Shown here in pieces: positions 17,645 to 27,079 of a stretch of DNA of 64,000 bases (the first letter of the stretch is position 1; each line of letters starts with the position of its first letter). Position numbers and translations under genes: made by a program. Origin of the DNA: Duganella rivi (GTDB taxonomy: Bacteria > Pseudomonadota > Gammaproteobacteria > Burkholderiales > Burkholderiaceae_D); assembly GCF_009857435.1 (NCBI RefSeq), contig NZ_WWCK01000002.1:496001-560000 (forward strand), read 5' to 3'. A model generated the notes under the pieces. It saw only the letters and a program-made list of their open reading frames with translations, was not told the DNA's origin and ran no database searches.

Positions 17645-18011
17645 TGGGAATCGCCTTTAACCGGGTGGGTTGCATTGGCGTGTGCCGGCCGTTGCGCGGG
17701 TGGGCAACGGCGAGCGAAAACGAGGGTGATTGATACGCGTTTCAACAAAGGCTGGCCTGATATGAAAGTGACTATCCGTCCAAATCATACCGCTTTGCAA
17801 CGCCCGTTGGTGAAAAAAAAGCGAGGGTTTTTTGAGTGTTGACGCGGATGCATCGGGCCGCAGCCGCGCTAGCGCCTAATGGTGTAAGTAATGTTGGCGG
17901 GATGCTAAAGGATTCGGGCTTTTTCGTGACTATTGGTGATAAAGTCGCTGCCGATTGTGTTGTATTTTTGTGGGCGGCGAGTGCCGCCCACGGAGGCTGC
18001 TTGAACGTCGC
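17645..18011. other. 367-bp non-coding region between GGDEF and aminotransferase genes
   Basis: The left part must hold the promoter of the GGDEF gene, read leftward. The right end holds a stem-loop (17970-17991). I find no convincing open frame, tRNA or riboswitch in it. A/T runs (GTGAAAAAAAAGCGAGGGTTTTTTGAG at about 17812-17836) stand out but form no long stem. Confidence 0.5.
17970..17991. repeat. Stem-loop at 3' end of aminotransferase gene
   Basis: GTGGGCGGC and GCCGCCCAC form a perfect 9-bp stem around a GAGT loop, 21 bp beyond the aminotransferase stop. On the aminotransferase (minus) strand it is followed by A residues, not U, so it is not a canonical intrinsic terminator. It may protect the mRNA 3' end or help Rho-dependent ending. 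Confidence 0.55.
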
Positions 18012-19205
18012 TTAGATCTTGGCGGCGATCAGTTTGCCGAGGATCTCAATGCCTTGACGGATGCGTTCCGGCGGCACGGTCACGAAGGACAGGCGCAGGG
18101 TGTTGGTCTCCGGCTCGTTGGCGTAGAACGGCGAACCTGGCACGAAAGCCACTTTCTGCGCAATCGCTTCATCCAGCAGCTGCATGGCGTTGATGTGCTT
18201 CGGCAGCGTGACCCAGATGAACATGCCGCCTTCCGGCTTGGTCCACTCGACGCCGGTCGGGAAGTGCTGCGCCATGGCGTCCAGCATGACCTGGCATTGG
18301 TCGCCGTACAGGGTGCGGATTTTTGGAATGTGCTTGTCCAGGAAACCGTCCTTTACCACTTCGTGCACCACCATCTGGGTCAGCTGCGAAGTGTGCAGGT
18401 CGGCCGCTTGCTTGGCCAGTTCCAGGCGGCGCGCCAGCGGCAGCGGAGCGCACACGTAGCCGAGGCGGATGCCAGGGGTCAGTACTTTGGAGAAGGAACC
18501 CATGTAGATCACGCCGTCCGGGTTCATTGCCACCATCTTCGGCGATGGCTCGCCCTTGTAGCTCAGCGAGCCGTAAGGATCATCTTCGATCAGCGGCAGA
18601 CCGAGACGCGCGCAGGTCTCTACCAGTTCCTGGCGGCGCTCGACCGACAGCGAACGGCCGGTCGGGTTCTGGAAGTTCGGCAGGGAGTACAGCAGACGCG
18701 CGCCTTCAGCTACGGCGTCGATCGACGACGGCACCAGGCCATGTTCGTCGGTGGCCACCGATTTGAATTCAGGCAGGTAGACCGAGAACGCTTGCAGCGC
18801 ACCCAGGTAGGACGGGGTCTCAACCAGTACGCGGCTGCCTTCGTCGATCAGCACTTTGCCCAGCAGATCCAGCGCTTGCTGCGAACCGGAGGTCATCAGG
18901 ATTTGTTCCGGCACGATCTTGGCGCCGCCGGTCGACAGCGAGTCGGCGATCCACTGACGCAGCGGGGTGTAGCCGTCGGTCGGGCCGTATTGCAAGGCCA
19001 CTTTGCCGTTTTCGGTCAGCACCTTGTCGTAGGCGACCTTCATTTCGTCGACCGGGAAGGTGGCTGGCGACGGCAGGCCGCCGGCGAAGGAGATGATCTC
19101 TGGCTGCTGCGTGATCTTCAGGATCTCGCGGATGAAGGAAGCTTGCAGCTGCTCGGCGCGTTCAGCGAAGCGCCACTGGATCGGATTTTGGTTTTCGATT
19201 TTCAT
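18012..19205 (-). CDS. PLP-dependent aminotransferase (fold type I, 2-aminoadipate/MocR-like class)
   Basis: A 397-residue class I/II aminotransferase. Substrate and cofactor blocks are ISFAGGLPSP (38-47), SGSQQALDL, the PNFQNPTGRS loop (176-185), DDPYG and the PLP lysine Lys240 in GSFSKVLTPG. The GGLPSP start is typical of the LysN/2-aminoadipate and aromatic transaminase group. A RidA gene lies 30 bp upstream on the same strand, which fits: RidA removes reactive enamines made by PLP enzymes. A MocR regulator and an EamA exporter lie nearby. The amino-acid substrate is unknown. Confidence 0.92.
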   Translation of the reverse strand: MKIENQNPIQWRFAERAEQLQASFIREILKITQQPEIISFAGGLPSPATFPVDEMKVAYDKVLTENGKVALQYGPTDGYTPLRQWIADSLSTGGAKIVPEQILMTSGSQQALDLLGKVLIDEGSRVLVETPSYLGALQAFSVYLPEFKSVATDEHGLVPSSIDAVAEGARLLYSLPNFQNPTGRSLSVERRQELVETCARLGLPLIEDDPYGSLSYKGEPSPKMVAMNPDGVIYMGSFSKVLTPGIRLGYVCAPLPLARRLELAKQAADLHTSQLTQMVVHEVVKDGFLDKHIPKIRTLYGDQCQVMLDAMAQHFPTGVEWTKPEGGMFIWVTLPKHINAMQLLDEAIAQKVAFVPGSPFYANEPETNTLRLSFVTVPPERIRQGIEILGKLIAAKI

Positions 19206-19235
19206 ACTTGTCTCACTAAGGGATGCTATTTCTAC

Positions 19236-19697
19236 TTACGCGACTTCCGCGATCAATTCGATTTCAACGCAGGCGCCCAGCGGGATTTGCGCCACGCCGA
19301 AGGCCGAGCGGGCGTGCTTGCCGGCGTCGCCGAACACTTCGCCCAGCAGCTCGGAAGCGCCGTTGGTGACCAGGTGCTGTTCGGTGAAGTCTGGCGTCGA
19401 GTTCACGAGGCTCATCACTTTGACGATGCGCTTGACGCGGGTCAGGTCGCCGCCAACAGCCGCTTGCAGGGTGCCCATCAAGTCGATGGCGATGGCGCGC
19501 GCGGCGGCCTTGCCTTCTGCGGTGTCGATGTTCTTGCCCAGTTGGCCGACCCAAACGCTGCCGTCGGCGCGCTTGGCGATGTGGCCCGATAGGAATACCA
19601 GATTGCCGGTTTGGGCGTACATGACGTAGGCGGCGGCTGGGGTAGCCGGTGCAGCCAAGGTGATATCAAGCGCTTTTAGTTTTTCGTAAACAGACAT
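19236..19697 (-). CDS. RidA-family reactive intermediate deaminase
   Basis: The 153-residue protein of the YjgF/YER057c/UK114 family has the core pattern NLVFLSGHIAKRADGSVWVG and a C-terminal IPLGACVEIELIAEVA strand. The trimeric enzymes hydrolyse enamine/imine intermediates released by PLP enzymes. It directly precedes the PLP aminotransferase gene (30-bp gap), so the pair probably works together. It is the longer YjgH-like subtype, in which the catalytic arginine of classical RidA may be replaced. GGAAA lies just before the ATG. Confidence 0.9.
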   Translation of the reverse strand: MSVYEKLKALDITLAAPATPAAAYVMYAQTGNLVFLSGHIAKRADGSVWVGQLGKNIDTAEGKAAARAIAIDLMGTLQAAVGGDLTRVKRIVKVMSLVNSTPDFTEQHLVTNGASELLGEVFGDAGKHARSAFGVAQIPLGACVEIELIAEVA

Positions 19698-19799
19698 GTG
19701 GTTTCCAGTTGTTGTTGATATGTGTGTGTCGAGACCGATATTGTACTCTTGCCGCAGGGGATGCTCACAATTGAGGCAAAATCAAGATACTGTATGGTG

Positions 19800-20741
19800 T
19801 CAGCCCCGTTTTACCTGCATTTTGCGGCCCGCGCCCACGACCGCGATGACGGCGATTGCGAAGATCAGGGTTTGCCATTCCAGCAACTCTCCCAGCACCA
19901 CGGTGGCGCCCAGTACAGATAAAAACGGCTGCACCAGCTGTACTTGTCCGACCCGCGCCACCCCGCCCAGCGCCATGCCGCGATACCAGAAGAAGAATCC
20001 GATAAACATCGAGAATACGGAGACGTAGGCGAAGCCGGTCCATGCGGCCGCGCTGGCGTGCCGGATTTGTGCGGCTTCCTGCCAGCCCAGCCAGCCGACC
20101 ACCGGCAGCAGCGGCGGGGCGGCCAGCACCAGCGCCCAGCAGATGGTTTGCTGCCCGCCCAGCGTTTGCGACAGGCGGCCGCCGGCGGCGTAGCCCATCG
20201 CGGCCAGAAGCACGGCCATGAAGATGGCCAGGTCGGCAGCGTGCAGACTGCCGCCGCTCTGGCGCAGCGCAAAGCCGACCACCAGCGTGGAGCCTAAGAT
20301 AGCCATGATCCAGAAACCTTTGGATGGCTTTTCGCCGCCCAGTATGGCTGCGAACATCGCCGTAGCCAGCGGCAGTACGCCGACCAGTACAGCGCCGTGG
20401 GCGGCGGGCAGGCTACGCATGGCGACGGAAGTCAGCCACGGGAAGCCAATCACGCAGCCGATAGCGACCATGGCGAGGGCGGGCAGGGCGGAGCGCGGCG
20501 GCAGCGGGGCGCGTTTCCAGTACAGCCAGCCGCCAGCCAGTACAGCTGCCGCCAGCGCGCGGCCAAGGGCGACGAACATGGGCGAGAGGCCGGCGCTGCC
20601 GCCGATTCCGCCGCCGACGGCCAGCCGGGTGAAGGGCAAGGTCAGGCTGAAGATGGCGACGCCGATCAGGCCTAGCAGCATGCCGGTGGTCTCGTCGCTC
20701 GTGCGGCGGTGCGTGGTGAGGGTGCTGGTGATTGGATTCAT
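19800..20741 (-). CDS. EamA/DMT-family transporter
   Basis: A 313-residue protein with ten hydrophobic helices and two EamA repeats (first half up to about residue 150, second from about 165). It is an inner-membrane exporter of amino acids or metabolites by family. It is divergent from a MocR regulator, with 76 bp between them containing direct repeats that may be the MocR operator. It is followed on the same strand by ridA and the aminotransferase, suggesting an amino-acid or amine efflux and turnover module. Confidence 0.9.
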   Translation of the reverse strand: MNPITSTLTTHRRTSDETTGMLLGLIGVAIFSLTLPFTRLAVGGGIGGSAGLSPMFVALGRALAAAVLAGGWLYWKRAPLPPRSALPALAMVAIGCVIGFPWLTSVAMRSLPAAHGAVLVGVLPLATAMFAAILGGEKPSKGFWIMAILGSTLVVGFALRQSGGSLHAADLAIFMAVLLAAMGYAAGGRLSQTLGGQQTICWALVLAAPPLLPVVGWLGWQEAAQIRHASAAAWTGFAYVSVFSMFIGFFFWYRGMALGGVARVGQVQLVQPFLSVLGATVVLGELLEWQTLIFAIAVIAVVGAGRKMQVKRG

Positions 20742-20763
20742 GGCTTTATCCTACGTGACAAAA

Positions 20764-20782
20764 CCAGTACAGTGCCAGTACA
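20764..20782. promoter_or_regulatory. Direct repeats in EamA/MocR divergent promoter (candidate MocR operator)
   Basis: CCAGTACA occurs twice (20764-20771 and 20775-20782), 11 bp apart start to start, one helical turn. MocR-type regulators commonly bind direct repeats in their divergent promoter region. A consensus -35 hexamer TTGACA follows directly at 20784-20789, so binding here would affect promoter use. Confidence 0.55.
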
Positions 20783-20817
20783 CTTGACAACATAATTCAT
20801 CATACTGTGACGGTAAA

Positions 20818-22431
20818 ATGACCAATACACGACCACGCACTTCGATGTTGGGCGCCGCAGCAGCGGCAGCCGCGGAGGCAGTCAATGAGGCGCTAGCCGC
20901 CGCCCACGCCCGCGCCATGGCCGCGCCGGCACCCGGCCCGTCCATGGCAAGCGTGCCGGTGCCGCCCAAGCCGACGTCCGGCCCCATGATCGGTTTGCTG
21001 TTGCGCGAGTCGGGTGAGACGCTGATCGACCAGATCGTGCGCTCGGTGGCGGCGCGGATTGATGACCGCTTGCTGCGCGGCGGTGCGCGCATGCCGTCGA
21101 TCCGCGCGTTTGCGGCTTCGCACAGCGTGTCGGCGTTCACCGTGGTGGCCGCGTATGACAAGCTGGTGGCGACCGGCTACCTTGAATCGCGCCGTGGTGC
21201 AGGCTTCTTCGTGCGTGAACGGCCAGCGATGGCGCTCAATCCTGCCGATGGCGGGGCGGCGGCCGCACCGCTGCGTGCCGCCGCCCAATCCGGCTTCGAC
21301 TCCAAACCGATCGACGTGGTCTGGCTGGTGCGGAATATGTTCCGCCAGATGCCGCACCAGCAAATGCCTGGCTCCGGCGTGCTGCCGCCCGAATGGCTGG
21401 ACGGCCCGGCCATCGCCAACGCGCTGCGCGCCGTCAGCCGCCAGAATCCGAATCTGCTCCTGAGCTACGGCGTGCCGCAAGGCTTCCTGCCGCTGCGCCA
21501 GCAGCTGCAGCACAAGTTGGCCGAACTGGAAATCGCCGCCGCGCCGGAACAAATCGTCACCACCGCTGGCGTCACGCAAGCACTGGACATGGTGGCGCGT
21601 GAATTCACCCGCCCAGGCGACACCATCTTTGTCGACGATCCGGCTTGGTTCCTGATGTTCGGCTCCTTCGCCGCGCTGGGCGCGAAAGTGATCGGCATCC
21701 CGCGCCTTGCTGATGGCCCGGACATCGCCCGCCTGGCCGAGCTGGCCGCGCTGCACAAGCCCAAGCTGTATATCATCAACTCGGTGCTGCACAACCCTAG
21801 TTCCACCTCGCTGTCCGCGGCCAAGGCCTTCCAGGTGCTGCGCCTCTCCGAGGAACACGACTTCCTGATCGTGGAAGACGACATCTATTGCGACCTGCAT
21901 CCCGGCAGCGCCGTGCAACCGGCCACGCGCCTGGCCGCGCTAGACCAGCTGCAACGCGTGATCTACCTCGGCGGCTTCTCCAAGACCATGGCGGCCAACC
22001 TGCGGGTCGGCTACATCGCCACCTCGGTCGAACGCGCCGAGCGGCTGGCCGACCGCAAGATGCTGTCCACGCTTACCACCAGCGACATCGGTGAGCGCGT
22101 CGTCTACAAGGTGTTATCCGAAGGCTCCTACCGCAAGCACGCCGACCGCATGCGCGGGCGCCTGGACGGCATCCGCGCCAAGACCTTGCGCCAGATGGAA
22201 CGCGTGGGCTTGAAAGTGGACGCCTCGCCACCGGCCGGCATGTTTGTCTGGGTGGACGCCGGCTGTGATACCAACGTGCTGACCGAGCGCGCCATGGCGC
22301 ACAACCTGCTGCTGGCGCCGGGCAGCCTGTTCTCGCCCAAGCAGCTGCCGTCCACCCGCATGCGCCTGAACGTGGCGGCAATGCAGGAGCCGGCCATCTG
22401 GCGCTTCCTTGAGCGGGAACTCTTGAAATAG
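20818..22431 (+). CDS. MocR-family regulator (GntR HTH + aminotransferase domain)
   Basis: The 537-residue protein has a GntR winged helix (about residues 60-135: LLRGGARMPSIRAFAASHSVSAFTV in two blocks) joined to a fold-type I aminotransferase domain with PLP lysine Lys389 in GGFSKTMAAN. Such regulators sense PLP or an amino-acid adduct. The first 55 residues are an unusual Ala/Pro-rich tail ahead of the HTH; an internal start is possible. It is divergent from the EamA exporter it probably controls. Its last codons overlap the -35 element of the htpG heat-shock promoter. Confidence 0.93.
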   Translation: MTNTRPRTSMLGAAAAAAAEAVNEALAAAHARAMAAPAPGPSMASVPVPPKPTSGPMIGLLLRESGETLIDQIVRSVAARIDDRLLRGGARMPSIRAFAASHSVSAFTVVAAYDKLVATGYLESRRGAGFFVRERPAMALNPADGGAAAAPLRAAAQSGFDSKPIDVVWLVRNMFRQMPHQQMPGSGVLPPEWLDGPAIANALRAVSRQNPNLLLSYGVPQGFLPLRQQLQHKLAELEIAAAPEQIVTTAGVTQALDMVAREFTRPGDTIFVDDPAWFLMFGSFAALGAKVIGIPRLADGPDIARLAELAALHKPKLYIINSVLHNPSSTSLSAAKAFQVLRLSEEHDFLIVEDDIYCDLHPGSAVQPATRLAALDQLQRVIYLGGFSKTMAANLRVGYIATSVERAERLADRKMLSTLTTSDIGERVVYKVLSEGSYRKHADRMRGRLDGIRAKTLRQMERVGLKVDASPPAGMFVWVDAGCDTNVLTERAMAHNLLLAPGSLFSPKQLPSTRMRLNVAAMQEPAIWRFLERELLK

Positions 22432-22449
22432 CCCTTATAATCCCCATCT
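22422..22449 (+). promoter_or_regulatory. Sigma32 (RpoH) heat-shock promoter of htpG
   Basis: CTTGAAA (22422-22428) and CCCCATCT (22442-22449) are separated by 13 bp, matching the RpoH consensus CTTGAAA-N11-16-CCCCATNT. The -35 element covers the end of the MocR coding region and its TAG stop (22429-22431). The htpG start is 42 bp downstream of the -10. Confidence 0.93.
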
Positions 22450-22490
22450 TGTTTAAATCTCAACCAAAAGACTATTAGAGGTTTTTTAAA

Positions 22491-24401
22491 ATGGCAGACA
22501 CCGAAAAGCAAACCCTTGGATTCCAAGCCGAAGTGAAACAGCTGCTGCAGCTGATGATTCACTCCCTGTACTCCAATAAAGAGATTTTCCTGCGCGAGCT
22601 GATTTCCAACGCGTCCGATGCGTCCGACAAGCTGCGTTTTGAAGCGATCAACAACGACGCCCTGTACGGCAACGACCACGAACTGAAAATCAAGGTCAGC
22701 TTCGACAAGGCCGCGCGCACCATCACCATCTCCGACAACGGCATCGGCATGAGCCGCGACGAGGCGATTTCGCACCTCGGCACCATCGCCAAGTCGGGCA
22801 CCAAGGAATTCTTCGGCAAGTTGTCCGGCGACCAGCAGCAGGACGCGGCCCTGATCGGCCAATTCGGCGTCGGTTTCTATTCCGGCTTCATCGTCGCCGA
22901 CAAGATCACCGTTGAATCGCGCCGCGCCGGTGCAGCCGCCTCGGAAGGCGTGCGCTGGGAATCGGCCGGCGAAGGCGACTACTCGGTCGAGCAGATCGAG
23001 AAAGTAGGTCGCGGCACCGACATCATCCTGCACCTGCGCGAAGGCGAGGACGAGCTGCTGTCGTCGTGGAAGATCAAGTCCATCATCCGCAAGTACTCGG
23101 ACCACATCTCGCTGCCTATCGTGATGCAGAAAGAAGAGTGGGATCAAGAGAAAAACGAAACCGTCCTCAAAGACGAGCTGGAAACCGTCAATCAGGCCAG
23201 CGCGCTGTGGGCCCGCAGCAAGTCCGACATCACGCCGGAACAGTACGACGAATTCTACAAGCACGTGTCGCACGACTTCCAGCCACCGCTGACCCACACC
23301 CACAACCGCGTGGAAGGCCGCAGCGAGTACACCCAGCTGCTGTACATTCCAACCAAGGCGCCGTTCGACCTGTGGGACCGCAACAAGCGTGGCGGCATCA
23401 AGCTGTACGTCAAGCGCGTGTTCATCATGGACGACGCCGAACAACTGATGCCGACCTACCTGCGCTTCGTCAAGGGCGTGATCGACTCCGCTGACCTGCC
23501 GCTGAACGTCTCGCGCGAAATCCTGCAAGAGTCGCGCGACGTAAAAGTGATCCGCGACGGCTCGACCAAGCGCGTGATCGGCATGCTCGAAGAACTGGCC
23601 AACGCCGACGAGCAAGAGAAGAAGGACAAGTACCAGACCTTCTGGACCGAATTCGGCCAAGTGCTGAAAGAGGGCATCGGCGAAGACGCGGCCAACAAGG
23701 ACCGCCTGGCCAAGCTGCTGCGCTTTGCTTCGACCGCCAATGACAGCGATGAGCAAATCACCTCGCTGGAACAGTACATCGCGCGCGCCAAGGAAGGCCA
23801 GGACAAGATTTACTACGTCACCGCCGATAACTACGTGGCCGCGAAAAACAGCCCGCACCTCGAAATCTTCCGCAAGAAGGGTGTCGAAGTGCTGCTGCTG
23901 ACCGACCGCGTGGACGAATGGATGCTGTCGTTCCTGACCGAGTTCGAAGGCAAGGAACTGGTCTCGGTGGCCAAAGGCGGCCTGGATCTGGGCGCGCTGG
24001 AAGATGAAGCCGAGAAGAAGGAACACGAGGAAACCGAAACCTCGTACAAGGATCTGGTCGCGAAGATGAAGGAAGTGCTGGCCGATAAAGCCAAGGACGT
24101 ACGCGTGACTTTCCGCCTGACCGATTCGCCTGCCTGCCTGGTGGCGGACGAGCACGAGCTGTCGGGCAACCTGCTGCGCATGCTAAAGGCCGCAGGCCAG
24201 GCGGCGCCGGAGTCCAAGCCTATCCTCGAAATCAATCCTGACCACCCGCTGGTGCAGCGCTTGAAGACCGAAGACGTGGCCAGCTCGTTCAGCGACTGGT
24301 CTAACCTGCTGTTCGATCAAGCCTTGCTGGCTGAAGGCGGCTCGCTCAGCGATCCGGCTTCCTTCGTCAAGCGCCTGAACGAACTGCTGCTGGCAAAATA
24401 A
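22491..24401 (+). CDS. htpG: Chaperone HtpG (bacterial Hsp90)
   Basis: The 636-residue ATP-driven chaperone is full length. The GHKL ATPase domain shows [31 protein letters not shown] and [16 protein letters not shown], followed by the middle domain ([15 protein letters not shown]) and the C-terminal dimer domain. AGAGG lies nine bases before the ATG. A consensus RpoH promoter precedes it, so it should be induced by heat and protein damage. Confidence 0.98.
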   Translation: MADTEKQTLGFQAEVKQLLQLMIHSLYSNKEIFLRELISNASDASDKLRFEAINNDALYGNDHELKIKVSFDKAARTITISDNGIGMSRDEAISHLGTIAKSGTKEFFGKLSGDQQQDAALIGQFGVGFYSGFIVADKITVESRRAGAAASEGVRWESAGEGDYSVEQIEKVGRGTDIILHLREGEDELLSSWKIKSIIRKYSDHISLPIVMQKEEWDQEKNETVLKDELETVNQASALWARSKSDITPEQYDEFYKHVSHDFQPPLTHTHNRVEGRSEYTQLLYIPTKAPFDLWDRNKRGGIKLYVKRVFIMDDAEQLMPTYLRFVKGVIDSADLPLNVSREILQESRDVKVIRDGSTKRVIGMLEELANADEQEKKDKYQTFWTEFGQVLKEGIGEDAANKDRLAKLLRFASTANDSDEQITSLEQYIARAKEGQDKIYYVTADNYVAAKNSPHLEIFRKKGVEVLLLTDRVDEWMLSFLTEFEGKELVSVAKGGLDLGALEDEAEKKEHEETETSYKDLVAKMKEVLADKAKDVRVTFRLTDSPACLVADEHELSGNLLRMLKAAGQAAPESKPILEINPDHPLVQRLKTEDVASSFSDWSNLLFDQALLAEGGSLSDPASFVKRLNELLLAK

Positions 24402-24413
24402 GCTGTGCAGTGT

Positions 24414-24455
24414 CCCGGAGTGTTGTGATAACTTTACGTTTCACATCACTCCGGG
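24414..24455 (+). repeat. Long inverted repeat between htpG and CocE-type hydrolase
   Basis: CCCGGAGTGTTGTGA (24414-24428) and TCACATCACTCCGGG (24441-24455) pair over 15 bp with one mismatch around a 12-base loop. It ends six bases before the next ATG and includes the only G-rich candidate ribosome-binding site. It may terminate htpG transcripts or mask translation of the hydrolase. No U-run follows. Confidence 0.65.
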
Positions 24456-24461
24456 GCGTTT

Positions 24462-26411
24462 ATGAAGAAATCCGCACTTGCGCTGGCCGTTCTGGCCAGT
24501 GCGCTCCTTTCCGCACACGCGCAAAATTCGCTGCCGAGCGAAACGCCTGATGAATTCAAGGCGCCGGTCGACAGCTTCGATTACGTCAAGCGCTCGGTCA
24601 TGATCCCGATGCGCGACGGCGTCAAACTTAATACCGTCATCGTTATCCCGCGCAAAGCCCGCAACGCGCCGATGCTGCTTACCCGCACGCCGTATAACGC
24701 CGCCGAGATGACCAATCACGCCGAGAGCTCGCAGATGGAATCCATCTTGCAGGGCTATGACAACGAAGCCGCCATCATTGCGCGCGGCGGCTATATCCGC
24801 GTGGTACAGGACGTGCGCGGCAAGTACGGCTCGGAGGGCGATTACGTGATGAATCGCCCGATGGCCGGCACCGCGCTCAATCCCACTCAGGTCGACCATT
24901 CCACCGATGCGTGGGACACCATCGAATGGCTCACCAAGAACGTGCCGGAGTCGAACGGCAAGGTTGGCATCATCGGCGGTTCCTACGATGGCTACTTGCC
25001 GCTGATCGCGCTGGTGAATCCGCATCCGGCGCTGAAAGTGGCCGTGCCCATGAATCCGATGGTGGACGGCTGGCGCGGCGACGACTGGTTCCACAACGGC
25101 GCTTTCCGCCAGATCAACCTGCCTTACATACTTGAGCAGGGCGTCACGCGCCGCAACGAGGCGCGCTGGTTCACCAGCCATTACGACGATTACGATGTTT
25201 ATTTGCGCGCCGGGTCGGCCGGCGAGCTGGCGCGCCAGCGCGGCCTGGATCAGAGCGGTTTCTGGCGCAAGGTAGTGGCGCATCCTTCCTACGACGAGTT
25301 CTGGCAAAGCCAGGCCGTCGACAAGATACTCGCCAAGCAGCCGGTCACGGTGCCGACCATGCTGGTGCATAGCCTGTGGGATGCCGAAGATATTTACGGC
25401 GCCATCGCGGTCTACAAGGCGATGAAGCCGAACGACAAGGACAACAAGGTCTACCTCGTAATGGGGCCTTGGGACCACGGCGGCCAAAGCGGCGACGGTA
25501 ACAAGCTCGGGCCGGTCAAGTTCAACAGCGATACCGGCCTGCTGTTCCGCGAAGAGATTTTGCGCCCCTTCCTCGACCGCTACTTGAAAGACGATGCGCC
25601 GTTCATCAATCTCGCGCCGGTGACCGCGTTCGAGACCGGCATCAACAAGTGGCGCGCGCTGGAGCGGTGGCCGGCCGGCTGCTTGTCCGGCTGCGCCATC
25701 ACGCCCGCTACCTTGCGCCTGGCCGCCAACGCCAAGCTCAATTTGACCAACGCCGCTCCCGTGCCACTGGGCGCGCCCGCGCAAAAGAACGGCTACGACG
25801 AATACATTTCCGACCCTGCCAAGCCGGTGCCGTTCCGCCAGCGTCCGATCCTGCCGGTCGGCTACGACGAGGCCAAGGGCCAGACCTGGTCGCGCTGGCT
25901 GGCCGACGACCAGCGCGAAGCTTCCGGCCGTACCGACGTGCTGACTTATACCAGCGGCGTGCTGACCGCGCCGGTGAAGATTGCCGGCGAACCGATCGCC
26001 AACCTGCTGGCCTCCACCAGCGGCAGCGATGCCGACTGGGTGGTCAAGCTGATCGACGTTTATCCAGACCAAGTGGCGGCGCAGCCGGAGATGGGCGGTT
26101 ACCAGCTGATGATTTCGGCCGACATCTTCCGCGGCCGCTACCGCGAAAGCCTGTCCACGGCCAAGCCGATTACCGCCAATACACCGCTGGCTTACCGCTT
26201 CGCGCTGCCGACGGCCAACCACGTGTTCCTGCCCGGCCACCGCATCATGGTGCAGATCCAGTCCAGCTGGTTCCCGCTGTATGACCGCAATCCGCAGACC
26301 TTTGTGCAGAATATCTTCTACGCCCAGCCTGCGGATTACAAGAAGGCCACCCAGCGCATCTACCACGACAGCTACATCGAGCTGCCGCTGGTCAGCGCAA
26401 CGGTCAGGTAG
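24462..26411 (+). CDS. Exported CocE/NonD-family alpha/beta hydrolase (X-Pro-peptidase/ester-hydrolase class)
   Basis: The 649-residue protein has a signal peptide (residues 1-20, cleaved near AHA-Q), an alpha/beta-hydrolase domain and a C-terminal jelly-roll (PepX_C) domain from about residue 400. The catalytic triad reads as Ser174 in GGSYDG, Asp307 in SLWDAED and His339 in GPWDHGG. Relatives include glutaryl-7-ACA acylases, cocaine esterase and alpha-amino-acid ester hydrolases, so it cleaves an ester or amide in the periplasm or outside. A long inverted repeat overlaps its leader. Confidence 0.92.
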   Translation: MKKSALALAVLASALLSAHAQNSLPSETPDEFKAPVDSFDYVKRSVMIPMRDGVKLNTVIVIPRKARNAPMLLTRTPYNAAEMTNHAESSQMESILQGYDNEAAIIARGGYIRVVQDVRGKYGSEGDYVMNRPMAGTALNPTQVDHSTDAWDTIEWLTKNVPESNGKVGIIGGSYDGYLPLIALVNPHPALKVAVPMNPMVDGWRGDDWFHNGAFRQINLPYILEQGVTRRNEARWFTSHYDDYDVYLRAGSAGELARQRGLDQSGFWRKVVAHPSYDEFWQSQAVDKILAKQPVTVPTMLVHSLWDAEDIYGAIAVYKAMKPNDKDNKVYLVMGPWDHGGQSGDGNKLGPVKFNSDTGLLFREEILRPFLDRYLKDDAPFINLAPVTAFETGINKWRALERWPAGCLSGCAITPATLRLAANAKLNLTNAAPVPLGAPAQKNGYDEYISDPAKPVPFRQRPILPVGYDEAKGQTWSRWLADDQREASGRTDVLTYTSGVLTAPVKIAGEPIANLLASTSGSDADWVVKLIDVYPDQVAAQPEMGGYQLMISADIFRGRYRESLSTAKPITANTPLAYRFALPTANHVFLPGHRIMVQIQSSWFPLYDRNPQTFVQNIFYAQPADYKKATQRIYHDSYIELPLVSATVR

Positions 26412-27021
26412 CCCTGGGCTTGCGGCGGCGCGCCACCAGCAGTACCGCAGGCAGCCCCAGACCCAGCATGGCGATGCCGGCCGGCTCGGGCACCGGTGTG
26501 GCCGGCGCGAGGAAGCCGCGAATCTCGCCATTTGGATAAGCCGTGGTGTGGATGTTGAGGTAGGCGCTGCCAGCGTTGAGAGCCGCGAGCAGTGCCGCCT
26601 CGGCGCCGGCCGTAGTGCCGCCATTGGCGCTCAGGAAGGCTGAACTCCAGCTGGCAGCCAGCGAAGTGTTATAAACATTGTGGTAGGCGCCAGTTTGCAC
26701 GCCCACGGGGAAGCCGCCAAAGGTCGGCGTCTCGGTCGCCACGCCTGCTGTGCCGTCGCCTGGCGTACTGGTGCAGCAATGGATATGGGCCGCCGTGCTG
26801 TCACTGAACAGGCCCGCGAAGGCCGCGTTGATTTCCAATACGTGGGTGGTAGTGTCGAACTTGACGGAGGCTGCACCGATCCCCTCCGTGGTGTTGGGCG
26901 GCGCCTCTTTGGCCCCAGTGAGGATGGTGGTGTAGGTGGCGGCGCTGGCGCTCGCCATGGCGGCGCACATCAGGCCAGTTGCGCCTGCTGCGGCCGCCCA
27001 GTTGCGGATGTTTTGTTTCAT
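26404..27021 (-). CDS. CHRD-domain protein with PEP-CTERM sorting signal
   Basis: This 205-residue exported protein has a signal peptide (cleavage near ASA-A, residue 28), one CHRD domain (TTILTGAKEAPPNTTEG, AAHIHCCTST, YLNIHTTAYPNGEIRGFL) and a C-terminal PEP-CTERM tripartite tail: VPEP at about residue 176, a hydrophobic helix, then RRRK. Such tails are cut by exosortase, which delivers the protein to the cell surface or exopolysaccharide. It overlaps the convergent hydrolase by eight bases. No exosortase gene is in the window. Confidence 0.93.
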   Translation of the reverse strand: MKQNIRNWAAAAGATGLMCAAMASASAATYTTILTGAKEAPPNTTEGIGAASVKFDTTTHVLEINAAFAGLFSDSTAAHIHCCTSTPGDGTAGVATETPTFGGFPVGVQTGAYHNVYNTSLAASWSSAFLSANGGTTAGAEAALLAALNAGSAYLNIHTTAYPNGEIRGFLAPATPVPEPAGIAMLGLGLPAVLLVARRRKPRAT

Positions 27022-27079
27022 ACTTCCTCCCTTTGTTGGTGTTTAACTTAGAGAGGGCAGCCGCGCGCAAGTTCCCTGG

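Noticed and set aside
17970..17991. Intrinsic terminator for the aminotransferase gene
   Set aside because: The stem is perfect, but A residues, not U, follow on the transcribed strand; listed as a stem-loop only.
20784..20808. Sigma70 promoter TTGACA/TACTGT for the MocR gene
   Set aside because: The spacing between the hexamers is only 13 bp, too short for a normal promoter; only the -35-like word is mentioned.
24441..26624. Long antisense open frame opposite the CocE-type hydrolase
   Set aside because: Its composition is that of a frame shadow, it has no recognisable motif or ribosome-binding site, and the sense gene has a full signal peptide and triad.
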